A stretch of DNA of 25,917 bases from DATKSS01 sp049582065 (lineage in GTDB: Bacteria; Chloroflexota; Dormibacteria; Dormibacterales; Dormibacteraceae), in NCBI GenBank assembly GCA_049582065.1, contig JBAUTF010000165.1:1-25917 (forward strand). Reading direction: 5' to 3'. Within the stretch, counting starts at the first letter, position 1; each line of letters starts with the position of its first letter. The position numbers and the translations under genes are program-made. The notes beneath the pieces were generated by a model, which was not told the origin of the DNA, did not search any database, and saw only the letters and a list, made by a program, of their open reading frames with translations. This document shows positions 14,104 through 20,973 of this stretch, piece after piece.

Positions 14104-15563
14104 CACAGCTCGTCGGCTCGACGATCGGGGAGCTGGGCAAGCTCCTGCGCGCGCGCGAGGTGTCAGCGCGTGAGCTCCTCGAGGCGCATATGGGGCGGAT
14201 CGAAGAGGTGGACGGCCGCGTCAGGGCCTTCCTTCGCCTGACGCCCGAGCTGGCGATCGACCAGGCCGAGCGGGCAGACCGCGCGTTGATGTCGGGCGAG
14301 GCGGGACCGATGACCGGCATCCCCGTGGCCGTCAAGGACGTGCTGTGCGTCCGCGGTGTGGAGACCACGGCCGGCTCGCAGATCCTTCGCGGCTTCAAGC
14401 CGCCGTACACCGGCACCGCCATGTCAAGGCTGTTCCAATCGGGCGCCGTAATGCTGGGCGTCACCAACTGCGACGAGTTCGCGATGGGCAGCTCGACCGA
14501 GAACTCGGGCTACTTCACTACTCACAACCCATGGGCGCTCGACCGGGTGCCCGGGGGCAGCTCTGGAGGCAGCGCCGCAGCCGTCGCCGCGGGCGAGGCG
14601 GTGATCGCGCTGGGCACCGACACCGGCGGCTCGATACGACAGCCGGCAGCGCTGTGTGGCGTGGTCGGGATGAAGCCAACCTACGGGCGCGTCAGCCGCT
14701 ACGGCCTCATCGCCTTCGCGTCGAGCCTGGACCAGATCGGCCCGTTCGCTCGCAGCGTCGACGACGCCGCCATCACTCTCGCATTGATGGCGGGCCACGA
14801 CCCGCTCGACGCGACGTCGTCGGAGCGGCAGGGGAACGACGTTCTGAACCACTACGGCGGCGAGGTCAAGGGCATGCGCCTCGGCGTGCCGCGGGAGTAC
14901 TACGACGTAGAGGGCATCGAGCCCGGCGTGAAGGCGGCGATCGATGGCGCCCTGAAGGTGCTGCGGGACGCGGGCGCGGAGATCGTCGACGTCTCGCTGC
15001 CGCACACCGATTACGGCCTGGCCGCCTACTACATCATCGCACCGGCGGAGTGCTCATCCAACCTCGCGCGGTTCGACGGCGTGAGGTACGGCATGTCAGA
15101 GGAAGATGCCGCGAACGTCACGGACGCCTACTCGCAGACGCGCAGGAAGGGTTTCGGGACCGAGGTCCGCCGCCGCATCATGCTCGGCACCTACGCCCTG
15201 TCTAGCGGCTACTACGACGCGTACTACCTGAAGGCGCAGAAGGTGCGCACCCTGATCAAGGCGGATTTCGACCAGGCTTTCAAGAAATGCGACGCCATCG
15301 TCAGCGCGACCTCGCCCACGGTCGCGTTCCCGATCGGGTCCCGCACCCAGGACCCACTGTCGATGTACCTGTGCGACGTGCTGACGTTGGGTGGCAACCT
15401 GGCCGGGCTGCCCGGCATCAGCGTGCCCTGCGGCACCTCGGAAGGGCTGCCCGTGGGACTGCAGGTCCTGGCGCCGCAGTGGGGCGAGAACGTCGCGCTG
15501 CGGGTCGCGCGCGCTTACGAGATCGCGAGCGGTGTGAAGGCGGAGGTCGCGCGAATTGCGTAA
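14100..15563 (+). CDS. gatA: Asp-tRNA(Asn)/Glu-tRNA(Gln) amidotransferase subunit A
   Basis: 487 aa, normal length. This amidase-signature subunit hydrolyses glutamine and passes ammonia through a channel to GatB. The Ser-cisSer-Lys triad is intact: K79 (PVAVKD), S154 (PGGSSGGSA) and S178 (GTDTGGSIRQP), the same numbers as in S. aureus GatA. The region from MKPTYGRVSRYGLIAFASSLDQIGP is also classic. TTG 14100 overlaps the gatC stop (TTGA), which fixes the start. The 3' end overlaps the gatB open frame by 8 bases. Confidence 0.97.
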   Translation: MTQLVGSTIGELGKLLRAREVSARELLEAHMGRIEEVDGRVRAFLRLTPELAIDQAERADRALMSGEAGPMTGIPVAVKDVLCVRGVETTAGSQILRGFKPPYTGTAMSRLFQSGAVMLGVTNCDEFAMGSSTENSGYFTTHNPWALDRVPGGSSGGSAAAVAAGEAVIALGTDTGGSIRQPAALCGVVGMKPTYGRVSRYGLIAFASSLDQIGPFARSVDDAAITLALMAGHDPLDATSSERQGNDVLNHYGGEVKGMRLGVPREYYDVEGIEPGVKAAIDGALKVLRDAGAEIVDVSLPHTDYGLAAYYIIAPAECSSNLARFDGVRYGMSEEDAANVTDAYSQTRRKGFGTEVRRRIMLGTYALSSGYYDAYYLKAQKVRTLIKADFDQAFKKCDAIVSATSPTVAFPIGSRTQDPLSMYLCDVLTLGGNLAGLPGISVPCGTSEGLPVGLQVLAPQWGENVALRVARAYEIASGVKAEVARIA

Positions 15564-17013
15564 CCCCATCCTCCCCACCCGCGCTGCGCGCGACCTCCCC
15601 GCGGGGCGGGGAGGTGAGTGGGAGGTCGTGATCGGCATGGAGGTCCACGTCCAGCCGCGAACCCGCTCGAAGATGTTCTGCGGCTGCGCGGTGGGGCATC
15701 TTGGCGACCCGCCGAACTCCAACGTGTGCGAGATCTGCCTCGGCATGCCCGGGGTCCTGCCGGTGATCAACAAAGCGGCGGTGGAGGCGTGCCTGAAGAC
15801 CGCACTCGCTCTGGGCTGTGAGATCCCGCGCCACACCAAGTTCGACCGGAAGAACTATATGTATCCCGACCTGCCTAAGGGCTACCAGATCAGCCAGTAC
15901 GACCTCCCGATGAGCCTCAACGGCCGACTGGAGCTGGGCGGCCGCGAGGTGCGCATCCGGCGGGTGCACCTGGAGGAGGACACGGGCAAGCTCGTCCATG
16001 CCGGCGACAAGCTGCACAAGGCCCTGGAGTCCTATGTCGACCTCAACCGCGCGGGCGTTCCCTTGATGGAGATCGTCAGCGAGCCCGACCTGCGCTCGGC
16101 CGATGAGGCGCGCGACTACGCGATGGCGCTTCGCACGCTGTTGCGCACGATCGGCGCGTCGGAGGCTGACATGGAGAAGGGCCAGATGCGCGCCGAGCCG
16201 AACATCTCCATCCGCCGCCCGGGCTCCGAGGAGCTCGGCGTCAAGACGGAGCTCAAGAACATCAACTCGTTCCGCGCGCTGCATCGGGCGATCCTCTATG
16301 AGGTGTCTCGCCAGACCGAGGTCCTGGAGTCTGGCGGCACCGTGGTCCAGGAGACGCGCGGCTGGTCCGAGGCCGAGCAGCGCACCTTCTCGCAGCGCAG
16401 CAAGGAGTTCGCCGAGGACTACCGGTACTTTCCCGAGCCGGACCTGCCGCCGCTCGAGCTGGACCCAGCGTGGATCGATGAGCTGCAGCGCGCTCTGCCC
16501 GAGCTGCCCTCCTTGCGGAACTCCAGGTTCGTATCTGAGCACGGCCTCCCCGCCGCCGATGCCGCGCTCATCTCCGCCGACCGTGAGCTGGCCGATCTGT
16601 TCGAAGCCACTGTTGCCGCGGGCGCACGAAGCAAGTCGACCGCTAACTGGATAGTTGGCGTGGTGGCGCCCAGCGGCAGGGTGCCTTCTCCCGAGTACCT
16701 GGCGGAAGTGATCGGCTTGGTAGATGCGGGGAATATCACCCGTGACCAGGGTTTGTTGGTGCTGAGCGCGTCAATCGACACACGGCGCCGGCCGTCCGAG
16801 ATCGTGACCGAGCACGGCTTCGTCCAGCTGAGCGACGAAGCTGAGCTGCAGGCGATCGCCCAGGCCGTGGTCGCGGCCAACCCGAAGGCGGTCGAGGACT
16901 ATCGGGCCGGCAAGAAGCAGGCGCTGCAGGCCCTGATGGCGGATCTGCGTAAGAAAGCGCCGCAGGCCAACCCAAAGATGGCGAGCGCCCTCTTGCTGAA
17001 GCTGCTCGCCTAG
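15556..17013 (+). CDS. gatB: Asp-tRNA(Asn)/Glu-tRNA(Gln) amidotransferase subunit B
   Basis: 485 aa. GatB phosphorylates the misacylated Glu- or Asp-tRNA with ATP and amidates it using ammonia from GatA. The core starts at WEVVIGMEVHVQ. A zinc site follows (FCGCAVG...NVCEICLGMPG), then YQISQYDLP and the cradle domain; a helical and YqeY-like tail ends with PKMASALLLKLL. The first about 22 residues (RNPILPTRAARDLPAGRGG) are not GatB-like: they are translated from a dispersed GC-rich repeat. TTG 15556, overlapping the gatA stop, gives this extended form. Other in-frame starts are GTG 15628 and ATG 15637, which would cut into the conserved WEVVIG strand. The stop shares the palindrome CTAG with the stop of the convergent gene. 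Confidence 0.96.
   Translation: MRNPILPTRAARDLPAGRGGEWEVVIGMEVHVQPRTRSKMFCGCAVGHLGDPPNSNVCEICLGMPGVLPVINKAAVEACLKTALALGCEIPRHTKFDRKNYMYPDLPKGYQISQYDLPMSLNGRLELGGREVRIRRVHLEEDTGKLVHAGDKLHKALESYVDLNRAGVPLMEIVSEPDLRSADEARDYAMALRTLLRTIGASEADMEKGQMRAEPNISIRRPGSEELGVKTELKNINSFRALHRAILYEVSRQTEVLESGGTVVQETRGWSEAEQRTFSQRSKEFAEDYRYFPEPDLPPLELDPAWIDELQRALPELPSLRNSRFVSEHGLPAADAALISADRELADLFEATVAAGARSKSTANWIVGVVAPSGRVPSPEYLAEVIGLVDAGNITRDQGLLVLSASIDTRRRPSEIVTEHGFVQLSDEAELQAIAQAVVAANPKAVEDYRAGKKQALQALMADLRKKAPQANPKMASALLLKLLA
15570..15614 (+). repeat. GC-rich double-hairpin repeat, copy 1 (inside gatB)
   Basis: The order is CCTCCCCACCCG (15570-15581), a short self-complementary spacer of about 12 bases, then a hairpin CCTCCCC (15594-15600)/GGGGAGG (15608-15614). 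It has the same order of parts as the copies at 17358 (inverted) and 19508. It lies in frame within the 5' end of gatB, and its GGGGAGG is Shine-Dalgarno-like. Confidence 0.7.
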
Positions 17014-17333
17014 CGCGCCACCTTGCGGGAAAGCCAGGTGCTGTACAGGAAAAGGACCACCGCCGCCAGGTAGGCGACCATCGCCACCAGCACAAGTCCG
17101 CCGGCCGCGATCTCGGGCACGATCGGCGTGAACCCGATCGCCAGGATCGACAGGCCCAGCCCGACGGCGGCCCAGCCCTGGAACCGGACCACCGCGGGCG
17201 TCACCGCCACGAGAGGCCACAGCAGCCGCTCGCGCCACCAGCCTGGGAAGTCCCCGCGCATGAGCAGGTAGGCGCCGCCTCCGAGCAGAGCCCCTCCGGC
17301 CACGTAGGCCAGGCCCTGCGCCAAGTACCCCAC
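17010..17333 (-). CDS. Small hypothetical membrane protein
   Basis: 107 aa from GTG 17333. It has about four hydrophobic segments (GYLAQGLAYVAGGALLGGGAYLLM, LLWPLVAVTPAVV, AAVGLGLSILAIGFTPIV, GGLVLVAMVAYLAAVVLFLY) and a basic end WLSRKVAR. No family is recognised. GTG 17333 is preferred because TAAAAT sits 8 bases upstream; TTG 17354 is possible and has the repeat-derived GGGGAGG just before it. The open frame reaches 17426 only by reading through the GC-rich repeat, and that part is rejected. Convergent with gatB: both stops use the same CTAG. Confidence 0.65.
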   Translation of the reverse strand: MGYLAQGLAYVAGGALLGGGAYLLMRGDFPGWWRERLLWPLVAVTPAVVRFQGWAAVGLGLSILAIGFTPIVPEIAAGGLVLVAMVAYLAAVVLFLYSTWLSRKVAR

Positions 17334-17341
17334 GGCCGGCC

Positions 17342-17347
17342 ATTTTA
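17342..17347 (-). promoter_or_regulatory. Putative -10 box of the 17333 gene
   Basis: TAAAAT on the minus strand, 8 bases before GTG 17333, in the only AT-rich patch of the intergenic space. Confidence 0.4.
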
Positions 17348-17357
17348 TAGACAAGGG

Positions 17358-17414
17358 ACCTCCCCGCGGGCGGGGAGGGTGGCCCGGCCCGCAGGGGCCG
17401 GCCGGGTGGGGAGG
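17358..17414 (-). repeat. GC-rich double-hairpin repeat, copy 2 (intergenic)
   Basis: On the minus strand: CCTCCCCACCCG (17414-17403), a near-palindromic GGCC-rich spacer of about 24 bases, then CCTCCCC (17378-17372)-N6-GGGGAGG (17364... to 17359). The outer parts match copy 1 almost exactly. It fills the space between two divergent genes. Confidence 0.7.
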
Positions 17415-17426
17415 ACCGCCCTCCAT

Positions 17427-17432
17427 TAGCCT
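17427..17432 (+). promoter_or_regulatory. Putative -10 box of the PHP phosphatase gene
   Basis: TAGCCT lies 8 bases before GTG 17441, the same spacing as the divergent TAAAAT-GTG on the other strand. Confidence 0.35.
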
Positions 17433-17440
17433 TGATATTT

Positions 17441-18244
17441 GTGTCCCTGCCGCCTGACCTCCACGTGCATACCGAGTGGTCCTATGACGGCCCGAACGGC
17501 GACATGGCCAGAAGCTGCGAACGGGCGATCGAGATCGGGCTCCCCGCCATCGCCTTCACCGACCACGCCGATTTCGTCGTGGTGCAGGAGGGCCAGCACT
17601 GCGTCGACATCATGGGCTACCTGGAATCGATCGAGCGCTGCCGCTCCCGGTTCAGGGGACTTCGCGTCCTGAGCGGGGTCGAACTCGGCGAGCCGCACTG
17701 GTTTCCCAAAGAGACGGCCGAAATCCTGGCCGCCGGCCCGCTGGACCGGGTCCTCGGCTCCATCCACTGCGTCCGCCTCGGGTCGGGCATCGTCGACGCC
17801 AGCCAGTTCCGCTCTCGGCCGCCAGAGGACCTCCCGGCCGCGGTGCGGGAGTACTTCCGCGAGACGCTCGCCATGATCGAGAGCCCGCAGCCGTTCGAGG
17901 CCCTTGCGCACATCGACTATCCCAAGCGCTACTGGCCCGAGGGCGCGCCGCCATACCGCGAGGAGGACTACGAGCACGAGATCCGCGCCATCCTGTTTGC
18001 GGCGAAGAGGCGCGGCCTGGTCCTGGAGGCCAACACCACGCGAGGAGATGGGGGAGAGGCGAGGTTCTGTCCCGGGCTGAAGGTGCTGCGCTGGTGGCAC
18101 GAGGTGGGCGGCGAGGCGGTCTCGTTCGGCAGCGACGCCCACGACCCGGACCGCGTGGCGGGCGGTTTCGAGGTGGCGATGCGAATCGTCGAGCAGGCGG
18201 GGTTCAAGCCGGCCGCGGACCCGATGGCGCTGTGGCGCCGTTGA
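17441..18244 (+). CDS. PHP-domain phosphatase, histidinol-phosphatase (HisK/HisJ) family
   Basis: 267 aa. The PHP metal ligands run in order: DLHVHTEWS (H8, H10), AFTDHADFV, GVELGEPHW (Glu), GSIHCVRLG, ALAHIDYPKRYW and SDAHDPDRVAGGF near the end. This is the pattern of HisK-type histidinol-phosphate phosphatase, the penultimate step of histidine synthesis. No other his gene is nearby, so another phosphoester substrate is possible. GTG 17441 is chosen because a TAGCCT box lies 8 bases upstream and only a few residues precede the HxH motif, as usual; TTG 17432 is the alternative. The stop overlaps the start of the rRNA methyltransferase by 4 bases (TTGA), so the two are probably co-translated. 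Confidence 0.88.
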   Translation: MSLPPDLHVHTEWSYDGPNGDMARSCERAIEIGLPAIAFTDHADFVVVQEGQHCVDIMGYLESIERCRSRFRGLRVLSGVELGEPHWFPKETAEILAAGPLDRVLGSIHCVRLGSGIVDASQFRSRPPEDLPAAVREYFRETLAMIESPQPFEALAHIDYPKRYWPEGAPPYREEDYEHEIRAILFAAKRRGLVLEANTTRGDGGEARFCPGLKVLRWWHEVGGEAVSFGSDAHDPDRVAGGFEVAMRIVEQAGFKPAADPMALWRR

Positions 18245-19485
18245 TCCTCAAGCCGACGTCGCCCGCGCACGGCGGGACCTCAGTCGCCCGCGACGAGGGC
18301 AAGGTCTGGCTCGTCAACTACGCCCTGCCCGGGGAGGTCGTCGAGGCTGAACCCCGCGGCCGCCAGGGCGGAGTGGCGGTGGCCGCCACCACGCGGGTGA
18401 TCGCAGCCTCGCCCCACCGCGTGGTGGCGCCATGCCCTTATTTCGGCGTCTGCGGCGGCTGCCAGCTGCAGCACGCCTCGTACCAGCATCAGCTCGAGCT
18501 CAAGCGCCAGGTCGTCGAGGAGGCCTGGGCCCGTGCCGGCCTGCGCCTGCCGCCCGACGCCCCCGTCCTGGGGATGGACGAACCCTGGCGGTACCGCATC
18601 AGGGGCGAGTTCGAGGCTGTCGGCGACCCGCGCGGGTGGCGTTTCGGTTTCCACCGGCAGCGCTCGCACGCGGTGCTGCCGGTCGACAGCTGCCTCATCC
18701 ACGACCTGCGCATCGAGCAGGCGCTTCCGGCTTTCGGCCAGGCCGCGACCGAGCTCGACCTCAAGGGCCTGCAGAACCTGCTGCTCACGATCGAGCCTGG
18801 CGGGCGTGGCCTGCTGTGGCGCCTTCGCTTCCACGGCCGCGAGCCGGCGTGGCCCCGCGACGAGCTCGCGCGCCGCGTCGCGGAGCTGCTGCCCGACCAG
18901 GTCCTGCTCGACGACGCCATGAGCCTCGAGTTCTGGAACCTCACCTTCCGCGCCCGCAGTGACACGTTCGTGCAGACCAACTATCGCCAGATGCTCGTCC
19001 TCTACCGGACCGCGCTCGACATGCTCGGCGCCCGGGAGGACGAGCGCGTCCTGGACCTGTATGCCGGGATTGGGACACTGTCGGTGGCCGTCGCGCGCGA
19101 AGCGGCCGGCGTGACCGCGATCGAGGAGAACCCCCGTGCGGTCCAGCTCGGCCGGCTGAACGCCAAGATCAACTCAGCGCGGGTCGAGTACCTGCCGGGA
19201 AAGGTCGAGGCCGTGCTGCGACAGGTGCGGCTGGGCCAGCACCAGGCGGTGATCCTGGACCCGCCGCGCGCCGGATGCGAGCCGGCGGCCATCGCGGAGC
19301 TCATCCGCCTGGGCCCCAAGCGCGTGGTCTATGTGTCCTGCGAGCCCTCGACCCACGCTCGGGACCTGGTCAGCCTGGTCCGCGGCGGGTATCGCGTTCG
19401 CCGCGCGGCGATCGTGGACATGTTCCCGCAGACCTACCACATCGAAAGCGTGGCGCTGCTGGAGCGAAGTACGTCCGCCGGCTGA
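18241..19485 (+). CDS. 23S rRNA (uracil-C5)-methyltransferase, RlmD/TrmA family
   Basis: 414 aa. Family members place m5U on 23S rRNA using S-adenosylmethionine. A TRAM-like RNA-binding segment (residues about 5-35, GGTSVARDEGKVWLVNYALPGE) starts the protein. A 4Fe-4S site uses C65, C71, C74 and C151, with spacing almost the same as E. coli RlmD. The methyltransferase fold shows FVQTNYRQM, LDLYAGIGTLSVAVA and ILDPPRAG. The nucleophile is C367 (VSCEPSTHARDL), and the general-base Glu segment is HIESVALLE. TTG 18241 overlaps the stop of the PHP gene; the longer open frame upstream is a shadow of that gene. RlmC, RlmD and RlmCD specificities cannot be separated by reading alone. Confidence 0.93.
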   Translation: MILKPTSPAHGGTSVARDEGKVWLVNYALPGEVVEAEPRGRQGGVAVAATTRVIAASPHRVVAPCPYFGVCGGCQLQHASYQHQLELKRQVVEEAWARAGLRLPPDAPVLGMDEPWRYRIRGEFEAVGDPRGWRFGFHRQRSHAVLPVDSCLIHDLRIEQALPAFGQAATELDLKGLQNLLLTIEPGGRGLLWRLRFHGREPAWPRDELARRVAELLPDQVLLDDAMSLEFWNLTFRARSDTFVQTNYRQMLVLYRTALDMLGAREDERVLDLYAGIGTLSVAVAREAAGVTAIEENPRAVQLGRLNAKINSARVEYLPGKVEAVLRQVRLGQHQAVILDPPRAGCEPAAIAELIRLGPKRVVYVSCEPSTHARDLVSLVRGGYRVRRAAIVDMFPQTYHIESVALLERSTSAG

Positions 19486-19507
19486 CCTGGAACATCCTTC
19501 GGCGGGT

Positions 19508-19553
19508 CTCCCCTCCGCCGGCTAAGGCCGGCACCTCCCCACCAGTGGGGAGG
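19508..19553 (+). repeat. GC-rich double-hairpin repeat, copy 3 (between convergent genes)
   Basis: CTCCCCTCCG (from 19508), then GCCGGC-TAAG-GCCGGC, then the hairpin CCTCCCC (19534-19540)/GGGGAGG (19547-19553). It has the same architecture as copies 1 and 2 with a diverged spacer. It lies between convergent stops at 19485 and 19736 and may act as a transcription terminator. The remaining 19554-19735 shows no gene. Confidence 0.65.
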
Positions 19554-19735
19554 AGCTAGGGGCGGTCGAGTCGCCGGGCGAACTTGACGACCACGAGCCG
19601 GAGCCGTCCAGGGCCCATCGATCTGACCACGACGGAAAGGATCGGCCTCAGGATCTGCATATCGGGCCAAACGGAACGTAGGCTGGAACGGTTACGCCCG
19701 GAGTCAACCGGGGCAGCTTAAACGAACGGACTCGA

Positions 19736-20908
19736 TTAAGTCCGCTTGTGCACAAACTCGGCCAGACGGCCGACTCCCTCTCGCAGATCGTCGTCCGAGC
19801 TGGCGAGGCTGATCCTGACCGCGTCTCGGGCCACCTGGCCAAACGCCGTTCCCGGGGCGACCGAGACTCCCTTCTCCCGCAGCAGGCTGAACACGAACTC
19901 GCGAGACTGAAGGCCGCTCGGGGCAATGTCGGCCATGCAGTAGAAGGCCCCCGCCGGCTCGGCGATGAAGAGCTCGGCTTCCCGGAGGATGTCCACCACC
20001 AGGTCGCGCCGCCGGCGGTATGCGCCGACCATCTCCGCGACGCAGTCCTGGGGTCCTCGCAGCGCAGCCTCGGCCGCCACCTGGCTGATGGTCGAGACAC
20101 AGGACGAGCTCGACTCGAGCACCTTGGTGGCCGTGTCGATCAGCTCGTCCGAGCCGGTGACGTAGCCGATCCGCCAGCCTGTCATCGAGTAGGTCTTGGA
20201 GAACGTGAAGGCGGTGGCGATGCGAGGGTCGTCGGGCGCCAGGTGGGCGGGGCTGGTCCACGAGCCGTCGAGCACGATCTGGTCGTAACACTCGTCGCTC
20301 AGCAACCACAGGTTGTGGCGCTGAGCGAGCTCGATCAGGTCGGCGATTGTCTCTCGCGGGTATACGGCCCCGGTCGGGTTGTTGGGGCTGGTGATGACCA
20401 GCACCTTGGTGCGGGGGGTGAGGAGAGCTTCAAGGGCGTCAAGGTCGGGCTGGAAACCCGAAGTCGGAGGGCACGGGTAGAAGACGGCCCGCGCGTTCGT
20501 CCAGGCCATCATCATCCCGTAGTTCGGCCATCCAGGATCGGGCAGCAGCACTTCGTCTCCGGGCTCCACGACCGCCGCCAGCACGGCTGCGATGGCGCCG
20601 ACGCCGCCCGGGCCGATCGCGACACGCTCGGTCGATGATGCGATCCCGTTCACTCGCGCGAGCTTGGCGACGAGCTGCTCGCGCAGCGACAGGATGCCCT
20701 GCGTGTGCGTGTAGAAGGTTTTGTGCTCGTCGATCGCCCGCTTGCCCGCCTCGCCGATGTGGGCGGGCGTCGGGAAGTTCGGCTGTCCCACGTCGAGACG
20801 TATGGCCCCTGGCGTGAGCAGTGCCTGGTTCGAGATCTCCCGGATCCCCGAATGGGGTCCTTCGGCGGGCCCGTGGGCGAGCGAGGGCAGGGCGGTTCGA
20901 GCCATCAC
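19736..20908 (-). CDS. PLP-dependent aminotransferase, class I/II
   Basis: 390 aa, normal for fold-type I AspC-like enzymes, which move an amino group between an amino acid and a 2-oxo acid. The N-terminal arm has LDVGQPNFPTP. The cofactor-binding GPGGVGAIAAVLAAV, the ITSPNNPTGAVYP motif (Asn/Pro contacts to PLP) and FSKTYSMTGWRIGY with the Schiff-base Lys are all present. The C-terminal Arg for the substrate carboxylate is probably in VRISLASSD. GTG 20908 and ATG 20905 are adjacent starts; TAGGAT lies 5 bases before the GTG. It is divergent from dnaE with only about 65 bp between. The specificity (Asp, aromatic, Ala or other) cannot be decided. Confidence 0.93.
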   Translation of the reverse strand: MMARTALPSLAHGPAEGPHSGIREISNQALLTPGAIRLDVGQPNFPTPAHIGEAGKRAIDEHKTFYTHTQGILSLREQLVAKLARVNGIASSTERVAIGPGGVGAIAAVLAAVVEPGDEVLLPDPGWPNYGMMMAWTNARAVFYPCPPTSGFQPDLDALEALLTPRTKVLVITSPNNPTGAVYPRETIADLIELAQRHNLWLLSDECYDQIVLDGSWTSPAHLAPDDPRIATAFTFSKTYSMTGWRIGYVTGSDELIDTATKVLESSSSCVSTISQVAAEAALRGPQDCVAEMVGAYRRRRDLVVDILREAELFIAEPAGAFYCMADIAPSGLQSREFVFSLLREKGVSVAPGTAFGQVARDAVRISLASSDDDLREGVGRLAEFVHKRT

Positions 20909-20913
20909 CTCAA

Positions 20914-20919
20914 ATCCTA
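20914..20919 (-). promoter_or_regulatory. Putative -10 box of the aminotransferase gene
   Basis: TAGGAT on the minus strand, 5 bases before GTG 20908 and 8 before ATG 20905. Confidence 0.4.
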
Positions 20920-20936
20920 GAGGCGCCCGGGGTCGA

Positions 20937-20942
20937 TAGACT
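20937..20942 (+). promoter_or_regulatory. Putative -10 box of dnaE
   Basis: TAGACT, 31 bases before ATG 20974. It is the same hexamer as upstream of the 5976 and 13444 genes. Expected leader is about 25 bases, without a Shine-Dalgarno. Confidence 0.4.
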
Positions 20943-20973
20943 ATCGGCGGGGTCCGCCAACCCAGCCCAAACG

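Noticed and set aside
18094..18240. N-terminal extension of the rRNA methyltransferase
   Set aside because: It reads the PHP phosphatase gene in another frame; the TTG overlapping the PHP stop is a better start.
20821..20973. 51-residue N-terminal extension of DnaE
   Set aside because: It covers the divergent aminotransferase start and both -10 boxes, and is Arg/Pro-rich unlike any DnaE.
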